Part shown: piece by piece, positions 52,186-61,849 of the stretch
How the letters are laid out: each line of letters starts with the position of its first letter
How positions within the stretch are numbered: position 1 is the first letter of the stretch
Assembly (NCBI RefSeq): GCF_002994655.1
Contig: NZ_PPDL01000009.1
Coordinates: forward strand, 1-64,000
Reading direction: 5' to 3'
Source of the DNA: Corynebacterium sp. 13CS0277
GTDB taxonomy: Bacteria; Actinomycetota; Actinomycetes; Mycobacteriales; Mycobacteriaceae
Length of the DNA: 64,000 nucleotides
Position numbers and translations under genes: made by a program
The notes under the pieces: model-generated
Seen by the model: the letters and a program-made list of their open reading frames with translations, nothing else
Database searches by the model: none
Told to the model about the DNA's origin: nothing

Positions 52186-53775
52186 TTAGTACCGGGGCCG
52201 GCTGGCGGCTTCCCGGGAGAGCGCCGGCCCTTCGGGGAGCAGGCGGACGATCTGGTAATCGCCGGGGATGCTCACGGTGTCGTTGTCGGGATCCCAGCCC
52301 AACGCGCGGGCGTCGGCCTCCGTGGGGACTGCGTGGGCGCGCCCTGTATCGCTGATGACCCACCAGCCGCCGCCAGTATCGACGAGCACACTGTGTCCAG
52401 GCCCGCTGTAGCGGCTGACGGTGTCACCGTCACCAAGGGCCACCCCCTGCGGCAGGGGTAAGGCCCGTGTGCCGACGGTGGCCTGTGCACCGTGGACGCA
52501 GAGCGCCCCGGCTGCGGGGTCGATGAAACCGGGGGCTTTCTCCGGGAGGTGGATGGGCAGCGCGGCACTATCGATCACGTGGGACAGCTCCCCTGGGGCG
52601 GCGGGCCGCACCGGGGTGGGAAGCATGCGCAGGATTTCGAATTGGGTGGCGCTGAGTCGCACGACCCGTCCCTCGGGTTCGTCGAGGATTCCGAAGGTGG
52701 CGATGGTGTCCGCCCCGGGGGCCTCGTCCCCCGCGGCCGTAGTACCCGCAGTGCCCGGGGCACCTGCGTCGTCGCGAGGCAAGGTGAGGAGGGTGCGCAC
52801 CCGTGGCACCTGCAGGGGCGGATTTTCCCGCAGCGCGGCAAGGACTTCTTCCGGTGGCACCCACAGCGGCGTGACGGGCGTGATGCCGAGCCCGCGGCGA
52901 ATGGCGATCCCTTCCGGGGTGGTGTCTTCGGGAAGGCGGGCCCGGCCAGTGGCGGTCACCAGCCACTGCGCACCGAAGCCGCGGGCAAGGATAGCGTGCC
53001 CCGGCGCCAGTTCCACGAAGGGGGCGATGGCTTCAGCCCCGACGTCCGCGCCGGCAGGTGTGGGGGTGCTGCTCACAGCGGTGCCCGGCGCTGCGGTGGC
53101 GGATGGTGTGGTGCTGGCGGTGCTGTCCGCCGCGCGGCTGCGGCCGTCCTCGGGTAAGGCGGATGTGCTGTGCTTGTCCGTCGGCGTGAGGGCACGCACA
53201 GCGGACTGGAGGTGCTGGTCGACGGTGCTTCCCACCCCGCGTGCGGTGGTGCCCTGCGCGGGCAGGGCGGTGATGATGGTGCGGTGCCCGTGGTGGCACA
53301 CACCAATCTCTACTCCCGCCGCCCGGGCGGGCGAGTCTCCGCCCTCGGGGGTGCCTGCGGGCACCGTATTCGGCGCGTCCGGGATCCCCAGCGGCACGCC
53401 CTTCGGCCGGTGCGCGAGGATCTCGTCGGCGATGCTCACCGCGCCGGCGGCGTCGCCGACGATGAGGTGGGCGCTCGTGAGGTTGACGACGGGGTGGTAC
53501 ACCCCGTCGATCTGCGCGTAGAGGCCCCCTGATTCGGTGCGCACGATGGGCGCGTCCTGGGGGTTGGGTTGCGGGGCGAGGAATGCGAGCGCCACCGCCC
53601 CGAGCGCGCCAATGGTGCACACCCCGAGCCCGAAGATGAGGCCCCGGCGGCGGGCGCCGAGCGGTTCGTGAATCATGCGGATGTCACCGAAGACGAGTCC
53701 GTGGGTCACCCTCTTGAGCAGGAAGGCGTGTCCGGTGACTTGGGCTTTGGTCGTAGGGCGGAGTAGTCCCCCCAT
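52186..53775 (-). CDS. eccB: Type VII secretion protein EccB
   Basis: This 529-residue membrane component of the ESX core complex starts MGGLLRPTTKAQVTGHAFLLKRVTHGLV, the family hallmark. One membrane helix (about 44-67) leads to a large external domain with repeated PQ-like modules (YHPVVNLTSAHLIVG, and GGWWVISDTGRAHAVP near the end). Two Cys in the external part (about 159 and 427) fit the expected disulfide. A Thr/Ala/Pro-rich insert is found near 200-245. It is transcribed alone and convergently with mycP, and ATG 53775 is preceded by GGGGG like that of eccD. Confidence 0.94.
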   Translation of the reverse strand: MGGLLRPTTKAQVTGHAFLLKRVTHGLVFGDIRMIHEPLGARRRGLIFGLGVCTIGALGAVALAFLAPQPNPQDAPIVRTESGGLYAQIDGVYHPVVNLTSAHLIVGDAAGAVSIADEILAHRPKGVPLGIPDAPNTVPAGTPEGGDSPARAAGVEIGVCHHGHRTIITALPAQGTTARGVGSTVDQHLQSAVRALTPTDKHSTSALPEDGRSRAADSTASTTPSATAAPGTAVSSTPTPAGADVGAEAIAPFVELAPGHAILARGFGAQWLVTATGRARLPEDTTPEGIAIRRGLGITPVTPLWVPPEEVLAALRENPPLQVPRVRTLLTLPRDDAGAPGTAGTTAAGDEAPGADTIATFGILDEPEGRVVRLSATQFEILRMLPTPVRPAAPGELSHVIDSAALPIHLPEKAPGFIDPAAGALCVHGAQATVGTRALPLPQGVALGDGDTVSRYSGPGHSVLVDTGGGWWVISDTGRAHAVPTEADARALGWDPDNDTVSIPGDYQIVRLLPEGPALSREAASRPRY

Positions 53776-53992
53776 GGCAGCAATCCCCCGAGTGCGTCGA
53801 TGGCGCGGGCACGGTGGTCCCGCACGCGGTGGTTGGTGGTCAGCCGCACCATATGGTGCTTGCGCCCACCCTAGGTGCCGTCCCCGGCCGCCGGCAAGCA
53901 GCTGACGCCCAACGCGTTATGCACCCTCCCCCGCAGTCCCGCCCTGGTCGTCACTGTGGGTGAGTGCTGCCGCCACCGCACCCAGCGCAGCA

Positions 53993-54035
53993 CACTGCCC
54001 GGCCCCGTGGTGGGTGCGGGTGGTGCCGGGCAGTG
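53993..54035 (-). terminator. Hairpin after DUF6541 gene
   Basis: An 11-base perfect stem, CACTGCCCGGC (53993-54003) and GCCGGGCAGTG (54025-54035), lies ten bases after the DUF6541 stop. There is no T-tract. Confidence 0.5.
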
Positions 54036-54044
54036 TGGGCGGGG

Positions 54045-56348
54045 TTAGAAGTCGATGAAGTTCTGGTTGCGTTCCACCGTGGTGTCCTCCCCGGGGTAGG
54101 GCACCTCGTAGGGGTTTTGCAGCACCGTCGGCGTCTGTTCCCGGGGGCGGTGGAAGTAGGGCACGTCGGCGTCCTCGGGGCCGGTGGCCACGCCGGCATC
54201 GCCGCGGGTGACCAGGGGCGGCAGCGGGCCGGGGCTGTTGCCGGGGGCGCGCATCTGTTCCAGTTCCTCGTCGGTGAAGGCTTCGTTGATGGCGAAGATG
54301 CGGACCTGCTTGTCGACGTAGACGGGGGTGACGCCGGGGGCGTCCCACAGGTAGTTCTCCATCGACGGCAGCGGCAGCTGGAAGGCCCAGAAACTCGGCG
54401 GGGAGACGTAGATGAAGTTGACTTTGAGGCGGCGGGCGGCGACGTCGACCGCGTTGGGGGCGTCCGGGTCGCCGTAGTTGCCGGCGCCCAGCAGCTGTGT
54501 TTTCCAGAACAGGGCGTTGGTGTCGCTCGTCAGCGGCGCGGTGGGCCACAGGTAGTGGCGGAAGAAGGCCGGCAGGTCGTTGTAGGCGTACATCCACCCG
54601 GAACCTTCCGCCGGGTTGGAGAACACGTGCCCGTCGAAGGCGTGCGGTTGGCGGGCCAACCACTGGAAGGCCTTGAGGTCGGTGTCGTCGACCATGCGGT
54701 CGTCGGCACGAGCCGCGTTGAGGCCAAACGTGTAGGCCTCCTCGCTGTGCTGGTAGGACTGCACGGCGATGATGGTGCCGCCGATCCCGGCGGCCACGAT
54801 CGCGAGAACGGCAGACACGTACCGCCAGGGGGTGGCTTTGACGGGCCCGAGGAGGATGAGGCGTCCGACGGCCGCGCAGGCGACGGCGGCGCCGACGACG
54901 ACCATCATGGCTTCCGGCATGACGAGCCGGTGGCCGGTGTTGTAGTGCAGGGAGCTCAGCCCCTCCAGGGCGTCCCCCCAGGGGCCGTCGAAAGGCAGCA
55001 GCGAGTACGCCGTCGCCGCGAGCGACACCCCGTAGAACAGCGGGGCCCACAGGTTGCCCCGCCAGAGAAGCAGGATGACTCCGCCTGCGGCGGCCGCCCA
55101 CAGCAGTGGCCAGATGGGGCCGAATTCTTCGGCGTGCCGGGTGAGCAGTTCCGCAGCCCGCGACCAAGCTTCCTGGTGGGTCTCTGCTTCCACGGCGGTG
55201 AACCCGGACACCACCTCAATTTGGGAGGAGCCGGTGAGGATCTGCGGCAGCAGCAGCACGGTGCCGACGATGCCCGTCGCCGCGAGCACCGCCACGTCCC
55301 GCAGGCGCACGAGGATGCCGCCCCACACACCCGGCCGGCGGCGGGCGGGCCGCCACACGGCGGCGGTCAGCCACCACAGTGCCAGGCAGATGACGACGAG
55401 GGTGGCGGCGGCGGGGTGGGTTTCCACCAGGCCGGTGAAGCCGAGGGCGGCGGCGAAGGCGCGGATGGGGGTGGCGGGCACCGACATGAAGATGGCGATG
55501 ACGCTGCCGGCCATGAACACGCCCGCCAGGTAGGGCCACATGCCGACGTAGATGCCAATGGGATAGAGGGCGGGCACGACGGGCACGATGACGGCCGCCA
55601 GGGCGGCCGCAATCTGGGCCACCAGGCCCCGGTTGCCGACGGCCCGCCACGCGAGCGCCGCCACGCACACGGGCAGCAGCAGGCCCGGCAACACCAGGCC
55701 GGTGATGTTCGTCGCCGCAATGGGGTCAAGGTGGCCGACGCGCATGAGCACCCAGCCGCCGGCGTGCCAGGCGGTGGGATAGTACATCTCCTGCAGCGTT
55801 TCCGTGTTCTGCAGCTCCCCCATCCGCGTCGAGGACGCCACACCCGTGTCGTCGATGAAGCGGATGACGCTCGCGTGCCAGTGCACGTCCCAGCCCTGGT
55901 AGATGTTGTCGATGCCGTACTTGACTTCCCCCAGCAGGCTCAACGCCCGGTGGATGATCATGTACTGGCCGGTGACGACGCCGATCGCGGGGATCACCCA
56001 CACGGGGTCGAAGAGGCTGCCGCGCCGCCAGCGGGCGACGGGATCCTCGCTGGCCGTATCCCCGCCACCGGGGGCGCGGTGCGGGCGGCGCCGGTAATAC
56101 ACGTACATTCCGCCCCGCCACAGCAGCGCCAGCAGCAGGAAGAATGCCCACAGGATCGCCACCGAGGTGAGCGTGTACCGCCAGGGGGTGAGCCCGTAGA
56201 ACCAGGCCGCCAGGCCGTAGATGCCGAAGGAGACGGGGATGGAGATCCCCGCCGCGACGGGCATCTTGCACCCGGAAACCCAGGAGAGGATGAATCCGGG
56301 CCCGACACACACTGCCACCGCCAGGATGACGATGCTCAGGGTCGACAT
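54045..56348 (-). CDS. DUF6541 family multi-spanning membrane protein
   Basis: This 767-residue protein has about 12-14 predicted membrane helices in its first 560 residues and a long external C-terminal part. Features include DNIYQGWDVHWHASVIRFIDDTGVASS after the fourth helix and YYPTAWHAGGWVLMR. These Asp and His residues in an external loop are reminiscent of GT-C glycosyltransferases that use lipid-linked sugars. The C-terminal domain (about 560-767) is Asn/Asp/Pro-rich. The exact activity is unknown; an envelope glycan role is likely. It lies between eccB and truA, where related genomes also carry envelope genes. Confidence 0.82.
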   Translation of the reverse strand: MSTLSIVILAVAVCVGPGFILSWVSGCKMPVAAGISIPVSFGIYGLAAWFYGLTPWRYTLTSVAILWAFFLLLALLWRGGMYVYYRRRPHRAPGGGDTASEDPVARWRRGSLFDPVWVIPAIGVVTGQYMIIHRALSLLGEVKYGIDNIYQGWDVHWHASVIRFIDDTGVASSTRMGELQNTETLQEMYYPTAWHAGGWVLMRVGHLDPIAATNITGLVLPGLLLPVCVAALAWRAVGNRGLVAQIAAALAAVIVPVVPALYPIGIYVGMWPYLAGVFMAGSVIAIFMSVPATPIRAFAAALGFTGLVETHPAAATLVVICLALWWLTAAVWRPARRRPGVWGGILVRLRDVAVLAATGIVGTVLLLPQILTGSSQIEVVSGFTAVEAETHQEAWSRAAELLTRHAEEFGPIWPLLWAAAAGGVILLLWRGNLWAPLFYGVSLAATAYSLLPFDGPWGDALEGLSSLHYNTGHRLVMPEAMMVVVGAAVACAAVGRLILLGPVKATPWRYVSAVLAIVAAGIGGTIIAVQSYQHSEEAYTFGLNAARADDRMVDDTDLKAFQWLARQPHAFDGHVFSNPAEGSGWMYAYNDLPAFFRHYLWPTAPLTSDTNALFWKTQLLGAGNYGDPDAPNAVDVAARRLKVNFIYVSPPSFWAFQLPLPSMENYLWDAPGVTPVYVDKQVRIFAINEAFTDEELEQMRAPGNSPGPLPPLVTRGDAGVATGPEDADVPYFHRPREQTPTVLQNPYEVPYPGEDTTVERNQNFIDF

Positions 56349-56465
56349 AGGTCCCTCCAGGGTTGGCAGTGCGGGCGTGACACCACCGACGGCGGCGGTG
56401 GGGTGGCGAATCGTTGGGTTAGTTTATCCCCCGCTGTAGCGATTGTGGTGCGTGCCCCGCCGGGG

Positions 56466-56496
56466 CGGGAGGGAAAGCACCCGCAACACCCTCCCG
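56466..56496 (-). terminator. Hairpin after truA
   Basis: CGGGAGGG (56466-56473) pairs with CCCTCCCG (56489-56496) 20 bases past the truA stop. The tail is GCTTTCC-like inside the loop only, so strength is uncertain. Confidence 0.45.
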
Positions 56497-56515
56497 CGGG
56501 CACACCCCACCCGGC

Positions 56516-57481
56516 TCACATCAACTGGCCGCCGGGGACGTCAAGGTCGGCCGCGCTGCGCTTCGCCCGGGTCAGCTGGGCGCGGGCACTAAGCTCCGCG
56601 TCTGCGGGGTAGTCGACGCGGACGAGGCTGAGCCCGCAGGCCGGCGCCAGCGGCACCAGCGGGGAGCGCTGCGTTTCCTGCAGCAGCTGGGTGGGGAAGT
56701 CGACCGGGCGGCGACCCTCGGCGACGGCGAGGCTCGCGCCGACGAGACAGCGCACCATGTTCCAGCAGAACGCGTCCGCCGTGACAGTCGCCTGGTAGAG
56801 CTGCGGCTCCAGCGGGGTGGAGATGTCGGCGAAGTCGAAGGCCTGAAGGTGCCGGATCGTGGTGGCCCCCTCCTTGTGCTTGCACACGGCGGCGAAGTCG
56901 TGGAGGCCGACGAATTGGCCGGCAGCCTGCTTCAGCAGTGCCACGTCGATGGGTTTGGCCCAGTGCGCGGTATCGCGTGCCCGCGTGGGCAGCGGGCCCG
57001 CGGGCGCGGTCGTCACCCGGTAGTGGTAGGTGCGCGCGAGCGCGCTGAAGCGGGCGTCGAAGCCGGGGGCGGCTTCCTCCACACTGGTGATTCTCACGTC
57101 CTGCGGCAACAGGCGCGCCAGCCGGCGCACAAGATTACTCACGTCGCCCCCGACGGAGCGGGTCTCAAGGAACGCTCGCGGAATATCGACGTGGGCAACC
57201 TGGCCGGCGGCGTGGACGCCGGCATCGGTGCGGCCCGCCACCGTGAGCGGGCAGTGCACGCGGGTGATGAGCGCAAAGGCGTCCTCGATCGTCTTTTGCA
57301 CGGTCCGCAGCTCGCTCGCCCCTTGCGCGGCCCAGCCGTGGAAGTCGGTGCCGTCGTAGGCGATGCCCAGCTTGAGGCGCAGCCGCGACTCCGCGTCCCC
57401 TGCGGGGGCGAGCACGGGCGAGGACTCTTCGCCGCAGGCTGCGGCGGGCGCGCTGGTGGGGGCCTCGGGGGGTTGAGTCAT
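56516..57481 (-). CDS. truA: tRNA pseudouridine(38-40) synthase TruA
   Basis: This 321-residue enzyme isomerises U38-U40 in tRNA anticodon arms. It has GIAYDGTDFHGWAAQ, the catalytic Asp in VAGRTDAGVHAAGQVAH, FDARFSALARTYHYR and FCWNMVRCLVGASLAVAEGR. It has about 35 extra N-terminal residues rich in Ala/Pro and Cys. ATG 57481 is the best start although no ribosome-binding site is visible. It lies downstream of rplQ but is separated by a terminator. Confidence 0.95.
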   Translation of the reverse strand: MTQPPEAPTSAPAAACGEESSPVLAPAGDAESRLRLKLGIAYDGTDFHGWAAQGASELRTVQKTIEDAFALITRVHCPLTVAGRTDAGVHAAGQVAHVDIPRAFLETRSVGGDVSNLVRRLARLLPQDVRITSVEEAAPGFDARFSALARTYHYRVTTAPAGPLPTRARDTAHWAKPIDVALLKQAAGQFVGLHDFAAVCKHKEGATTIRHLQAFDFADISTPLEPQLYQATVTADAFCWNMVRCLVGASLAVAEGRRPVDFPTQLLQETQRSPLVPLAPACGLSLVRVDYPADAELSARAQLTRAKRSAADLDVPGGQLM

Positions 57482-57581
57482 GCGGGATAGTCTAACCCCC
57501 GCCCGCACCCCGGTGCGCCCCGCACCCACCACACCCCGAGCACCCCAAGGCGCGTAGCCACTGAGCCCCAAGATAAAACGA

Positions 57582-57647
57582 CGACCGCCGCCCGCGTCCG
57601 CCCCTCCCCTGCATCACACAGGGTGGGCGGCCGACAGGCGGCGGTCG
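57582..57647 (-). terminator. rplQ terminator
   Basis: CGACCGCCGCC (57582-57592) pairs with GGCGGCGGTCG (57637-57647). On the minus strand it is followed by TCGTTTTATCTTG. It ends the infA-to-rplQ ribosomal operon. Confidence 0.85.
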
Positions 57648-57765
57648 ATACAAGCAGTAGATCAGCGCCGGCTGCGGCGGTCACCCACAAGCAGTGGGTG
57701 CGGGCCGCAGGCGGCACACCCGGCGACGACACGTGTGTCGCAGCACCGCGATGGAAAGGCCGTGA

Positions 57766-58281
57766 TTACTTCTCGCCCTCGGCGAGGGTCTCGACGGCTT
57801 CAGCTTCCTGCTCAGCCTCGATCTCAGCGACGATGGCTTCAGCCTTCTCCTTGTTGGCCTCGTCCTCGGCGGACAGCTTGGAGGCTGCGGCGCGGGCGGT
57901 ACGGTTGGCCTCGGTGGAGACGGTCGGCTCGAGCACCAGGGAGATCTGGGACATCGGGGCGTTGTCGCCCTTGCGGTTCTCCAGCTTGATGATGCGGGTG
58001 TACCCGCCCTCACGGCCTTCGAACTGCGGAGCCAGCTCGTTGAAGAGGTGGTTGACGACGTCCTTGTTCGGGACGAGCTTCAGCACGTTGCGGCGGTCGG
58101 CAACGGTGCCGGCCTTCGCCTTGGTGATGAGCTTCTCAGCGTAGGGACGCAGCAGCTTCGCCTTGGCGTCGGTGGTCTTGATTGCACCGTGCTCGAACAG
58201 CTGGGCAGCCAGGTTAGCCAGAATCTTCTTCTGGTGGGAGGCCGAGCCGCCGAGACGGGCGCCCTTCTTGGGCTTAGGCAT
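57766..58281 (-). CDS. rplQ: 50S ribosomal protein L17
   Basis: This 171-residue L17 has [47 protein letters not shown] and [19 protein letters not shown]. An acidic Glu/Ala-rich tail of about 50 residues follows, as in many actinobacteria. ATG 58281 has AGGAG 8 bases upstream. It follows rpoA by 79 bases. Confidence 0.97.
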   Translation of the reverse strand: MPKPKKGARLGGSASHQKKILANLAAQLFEHGAIKTTDAKAKLLRPYAEKLITKAKAGTVADRRNVLKLVPNKDVVNHLFNELAPQFEGREGGYTRIIKLENRKGDNAPMSQISLVLEPTVSTEANRTARAAASKLSAEDEANKEKAEAIVAEIEAEQEAEAVETLAEGEK

Positions 58282-58360
58282 GGTGTACTCCTGTAGGTAC
58301 TGTCAAAAGTGGGGTGGCCGGCCACCGGGTGTGTCGGCGGCGGGCCTGCGACGGCAAGAA

Positions 58361-59377
58361 CTACTCGTTGTCGGCTTCGTCCGGGTCAATGAAGCCACCC
58401 GTTTCGGCGTCGTACCCCTCCAACTGGGTGGGGTCGAAGTCCTCGGGGGCGTCCTTCAGGGTGAGACCCAGGGAAGCCAGCTTGATCTTCACTTCGTTGA
58501 TCGACTTCTGACCGAAGTTGCGGATATCCAGCAGGTCGGATTCGCCGCAGGCGGCGAGTTCACCGACGGTGTGGATTTCCTGGCGCTTCAGGCAGTTGTA
58601 GGAGCGGACGGAGAAGTCCAGATCCTCGATCGGCATGCTGTAGATGGCCTCGTGCTCAGCATCGGCACCGCCGGCGCCGATTTCCAGGCCTTCGGCGTTG
58701 GTGTTGAGCTCGCGTGCGAGACCGAAGAGTTCCACCAAGGTCTTGCCTGCGGACGCCATGGCGTCGCGGGCGGTGATGGAGTTCTTGGTTTCGACGTCGA
58801 TGATCAGCTTGTCGAAGTCGGTGCGCTGACCCACACGGGTCGCCTCGACCTTGTAGCTGACCTTGAGCACCGGGGAGTAAATCTGGTCGACCGGGATGCG
58901 GCCGATTTCACCGGTGCCGCCGTACATGGTGGCCGGCACGTAGCCACGGCCGGGCTCCACGACGAGTTCCATCTCCAGCGAGCCCTGCTCGTTGAGGGTG
59001 GCGATGTGCAGGTCCGGGTTGTGGACCTGGACGTCGGCCGGCACCTCGATGTCGGCTGCGGTGACCTCGCCTGCACCAGACTTGCGCAGGTACATGACGA
59101 CCGGGTCAGGCGACTCAGAGCTCAGCACCAGGTCCTTGATGTTGAGGATGATGTCGGAGACATCTTCCTTGACACCATTGATGGTGGTGAACTCGTGGAG
59201 CACGCCGTCGATCTTCACGCTGGTGACTGCGGCGCCCGGGATGGACGACAGCAGGGTGCGACGCAGCGAGTTACCAAGGGTGTAGCCGAAGCCGGGTTCC
59301 AGCGGTTCGATGACGAATCGGGAACGTGCGGCGCTGATCGGCTCCTCGGTCAGCCGGGGACGCTGGGAAATGAGCAT
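58361..59377 (-). CDS. rpoA: DNA-directed RNA polymerase subunit alpha
   Basis: This 338-residue subunit nucleates RNA polymerase assembly. The N-terminal domain has [28 protein letters not shown] (dimer and beta contact). The C-terminal DNA-binding domain (about 245-320) has [25 protein letters not shown] and [14 protein letters not shown]. The tail is acidic. ATG 59377 has GGAGAG 8 bases upstream. Confidence 0.98.
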   Translation of the reverse strand: MLISQRPRLTEEPISAARSRFVIEPLEPGFGYTLGNSLRRTLLSSIPGAAVTSVKIDGVLHEFTTINGVKEDVSDIILNIKDLVLSSESPDPVVMYLRKSGAGEVTAADIEVPADVQVHNPDLHIATLNEQGSLEMELVVEPGRGYVPATMYGGTGEIGRIPVDQIYSPVLKVSYKVEATRVGQRTDFDKLIIDVETKNSITARDAMASAGKTLVELFGLARELNTNAEGLEIGAGGADAEHEAIYSMPIEDLDFSVRSYNCLKRQEIHTVGELAACGESDLLDIRNFGQKSINEVKIKLASLGLTLKDAPEDFDPTQLEGYDAETGGFIDPDEADNE

Positions 59378-59530
59378 GTATGTAACTCTCCTAGTTCGAC
59401 GCCCGCTATATGACGTCTTACGGAAATCAAGGATTGGTGTGAAGAGTGCTCACCCGCGACCTCCACCCTGCCGCCACGCCGCCACCGGAGACGGTGGGGT
59501 GTGTGGGGGTGGTGCGCGGGATAAGGCCGC

Positions 59531-60136
59531 TTACTTCGAGTAGAACTCGACGATGAGCTGCTCCTGCAGCGGCACGTCGATCTGGGCGCGCTCGGGCAGC
59601 TGGTGCACGAGGATGCGCAGGGTGGAGGGAACGACCTGCAGCCAGGCCGGGACGACTGCGTCGACGAGGTTCTCCTGAGCCTCTTCGAACCACAGCATCT
59701 TCCGGGACTTCTCGCGGACATCGATGATGTCGTACTGAGAAACCTGGTAGGACGGGACGTTGACCTTCTTGCCGTTCACGGTGAAGTGACCGTGGGAGAC
59801 CAGCTGGCGGGCCTGGCGGCGGGTGCGGGCCAGACCTGCACGGTAGATCACGTTGTCGAGGCGCGACTCGAGCAGGATGACCAGGTTTTCACCGGTCTTG
59901 CCCGGGCGGCGGTTGGCCTCGGCGTAGTAGCGACGGAACTGCTTCTCCATGACGCCGTAGGTGAAGCGAGCCTTCTGCTTCTCCTGCAGCTGGAGGAGGT
60001 ACTCAGACTCCTTGATGCGAGCGCGGCCAGCCTGCCCCGGGGGGTAGGGGCGACGCTCGAATGCCATGTCGCCGCCGACGAGGTCGACGCGCAGACGGCG
60101 GGATTTACGGGTTGCGGGGCCGGTGTAACGAGCCAT
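59531..60136 (-). CDS. rpsD: 30S ribosomal protein S4
   Basis: This 201-residue S4 binds 16S rRNA early in assembly. It has MARYTGPATRKSRRL, the S4 RNA-binding block LARTRRQARQLVSHGHFTVNGKKVNVPSY and the end EQLIVEFYSK. No Cys zinc motif occurs in the N-terminus, so it is the zinc-independent type. It lies between rpsK and rpoA, 153 bases upstream of the latter. Confidence 0.98.
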   Translation of the reverse strand: MARYTGPATRKSRRLRVDLVGGDMAFERRPYPPGQAGRARIKESEYLLQLQEKQKARFTYGVMEKQFRRYYAEANRRPGKTGENLVILLESRLDNVIYRAGLARTRRQARQLVSHGHFTVNGKKVNVPSYQVSQYDIIDVREKSRKMLWFEEAQENLVDAVVPAWLQVVPSTLRILVHQLPERAQIDVPLQEQLIVEFYSK

Positions 60137-60160
60137 ATCTAGTGACTTTTCCTTTCCCTA

Positions 60161-60565
60161 CTAGACGCGACGACGCTTCGGCGGACGGCAGCCGTTGTGC
60201 GGCTGGGGAGTCACATCCGAGATCGAGTTGACCTCGAGGCCGGCGGCCTGGAGGGAACGGATGGCGGTTTCGCGGCCCGAACCCGGGCCCTTGACGAACA
60301 CGTCAACCTTCTTCATGCCGTGATCCATTGCCTTGCGGGCAGCGTTCTCGGCGGCCATCTGAGCGGCGAACGGGGTGGACTTACGGGAACCCTTGAAGCC
60401 GACGTGGCCGGAGGAAGCCCAGGAGATCACAGCACCGCTCGGGTCCGTGATGGACACGATGGTGTTGTTGAAGGTGGACTTGATGTAGGCGTGGCCCTGG
60501 GCCACATTCTTCTTGACGACGCGACGGCCAGTGCGGCGTGCGCCAGAGCGTGCTTTAGGAGGCAT
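60161..60565 (-). CDS. rpsK: 30S ribosomal protein S11
   Basis: This 134-residue S11 has a basic N-terminus and [61 protein letters not shown] and the final [18 protein letters not shown], whose Asn-Gly is the usual site of isoaspartate formation. Spacing to rpsM is three bases. Confidence 0.98.
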   Translation of the reverse strand: MPPKARSGARRTGRRVVKKNVAQGHAYIKSTFNNTIVSITDPSGAVISWASSGHVGFKGSRKSTPFAAQMAAENAARKAMDHGMKKVDVFVKGPGSGRETAIRSLQAAGLEVNSISDVTPQPHNGCRPPKRRRV

Positions 60566-60568
60566 TGG

Positions 60569-60937
60569 TTACTTCTTCTTTCCGGCGATCGTCTTCTTCG
60601 GACCCTTACGCGTACGAGCGTTGGTCTTGGTGCGCTGACCACGAACGGGCAGGCCACGGCGGTGGCGCAGACCCTGGTAGCAGCCGATTTCGATCTTGCG
60701 GCGGATGTCGGCCTGAACCTGGCGGCGCAGGTCACCCTCCACCTTCCAGGTTGCTTCGATGACGTCACGCAGAGCAGCAACCTGCTCGTCGGTGAGGTTA
60801 TCGGTGCGCAGGTCGGGAGAGATACCAGTCTCTTCCAGCAGCTTGGCGGCACGGGCGGGGCCGATGCCGTAAATGTAGGTGAGTGCGACTTCCATGCGCT
60901 TGTTGCGCGGGAGGTCAACTCCAGCAAGACGTGCCAT
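60569..60937 (-). CDS. rpsM: 30S ribosomal protein S13
   Basis: This 122-residue S13 has [30 protein letters not shown], the helix-hairpin-helix, [29 protein letters not shown] and a Lys tail. It contacts the tRNAs and L5. rpmJ is not found between it and infA, where many bacteria carry it. Confidence 0.98.
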   Translation of the reverse strand: MARLAGVDLPRNKRMEVALTYIYGIGPARAAKLLEETGISPDLRTDNLTDEQVAALRDVIEATWKVEGDLRRQVQADIRRKIEIGCYQGLRHRRGLPVRGQRTKTNARTRKGPKKTIAGKKK

Positions 60938-61152
60938 GTTGGCAGTTACCTTTCCGGTTTTGCGGTGGTTTTCTCCTCATTCGTCCCCATCAGGTGGTCC
61001 CGCAGCCTCGGTCGGCGCCGAGGGGGCGGATGCTTTATCTCGGGGCTCCGGCCACCGCGGCCAGAGGTGATGCAAGCCCGGGCGCACACACGCGGCGTGC
61101 TGCGCTGCCGATAAGGCAGTGCCCTGGGCTATGGAATGAGGAGGCGAATGCT

Positions 61153-61374
61153 CTACTTGTAGCGGTAGACGATGCGACCTCGGGTCAGGTCGTACGGCGA
61201 CAGGGCGACGACGACTCGATCCTCGGGCAGGATACGGATGTAGTGCTGGCGCATCTTGCCACTGATGTGGGCAAGAACCTTGTGACCGTTGTCGAGCTCG
61301 ACACGGAACATTGCATTCGGCAAGGGTTCGACGACGCGACCCTCAACCTCGATGGCGCCTTCTTTTTTAGCCAT
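61153..61374 (-). CDS. infA: Translation initiation factor IF-1
   Basis: This 73-residue S1-fold protein has [42 protein letters not shown] and ends in RGRIVYRYK. It binds the A-site of the 30S subunit during initiation. ATG 61374 has GGAGG two bases upstream plus GGAAAG further back. It heads the operon with rpsM, rpsK, rpsD, rpoA and rplQ. Confidence 0.98.
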   Translation of the reverse strand: MAKKEGAIEVEGRVVEPLPNAMFRVELDNGHKVLAHISGKMRQHYIRILPEDRVVVALSPYDLTRGRIVYRYK

Positions 61375-61494
61375 ATCCTCCACTTTCCTTGCAGCGCCGA
61401 GGTGGAACCGTCGGTGCTGTGTAAGGTGTTTCGCGGCCGTTTCACCAGCCCCTGACAAGTTGGTGCACGCGGAAAACGCGCACACCATTTGACG

Positions 61495-61524
61495 AGACTA
61501 CACCGGGTGCGGAGAAAACAGCAA
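61495..61524 (-). promoter_or_regulatory. Promoter of infA operon
   Basis: On the minus strand TTGCTG (plus-strand 61519-61524), 18 bases, then TAGTCT (61495-61500). The transcript would start near 61488, giving a leader of about 114 bases before infA. Confidence 0.6.
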
Positions 61525-61816
61525 CACGCAACCGGGTTCGTCACATCTGTCAACCCGGCAGGTCACACCCCGTGGCGCCCAAGGTCACCCTTGCCCCGAC
61601 CCCTGGATTGGCTCCTCCTCGGCAGCACGCCGCCGCCACAGACACCCTGTCGCACCCGCACCGGGAGTGTACTTCTCCCCCACCGCCCCCAGCGCACCAC
61701 CCCGGATGAGCAGGCTGAGCACCCGCGGGCAGCAACGCCGACGGCCCGCCGCACTCGTCCTGGACGGGGGATCACGTCCGGGGCGGGTACTGCGGGCCGC
61801 GCAAGGGGCTCGACCT

Positions 61817-61833
61817 GCCGCACGGGGTGCGGC
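61817..61833 (-). terminator. Hairpin after L,D-transpeptidase gene
   Basis: GCCGCAC (61817-61823) pairs with GTGCGGC (61827-61833) around a 3-base loop, 16 bases past the stop. There is no T-tract. The stretch 61525-61816 shows no gene. Confidence 0.4.
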
Positions 61834-61849
61834 GGGGAGTCACAGGGTG

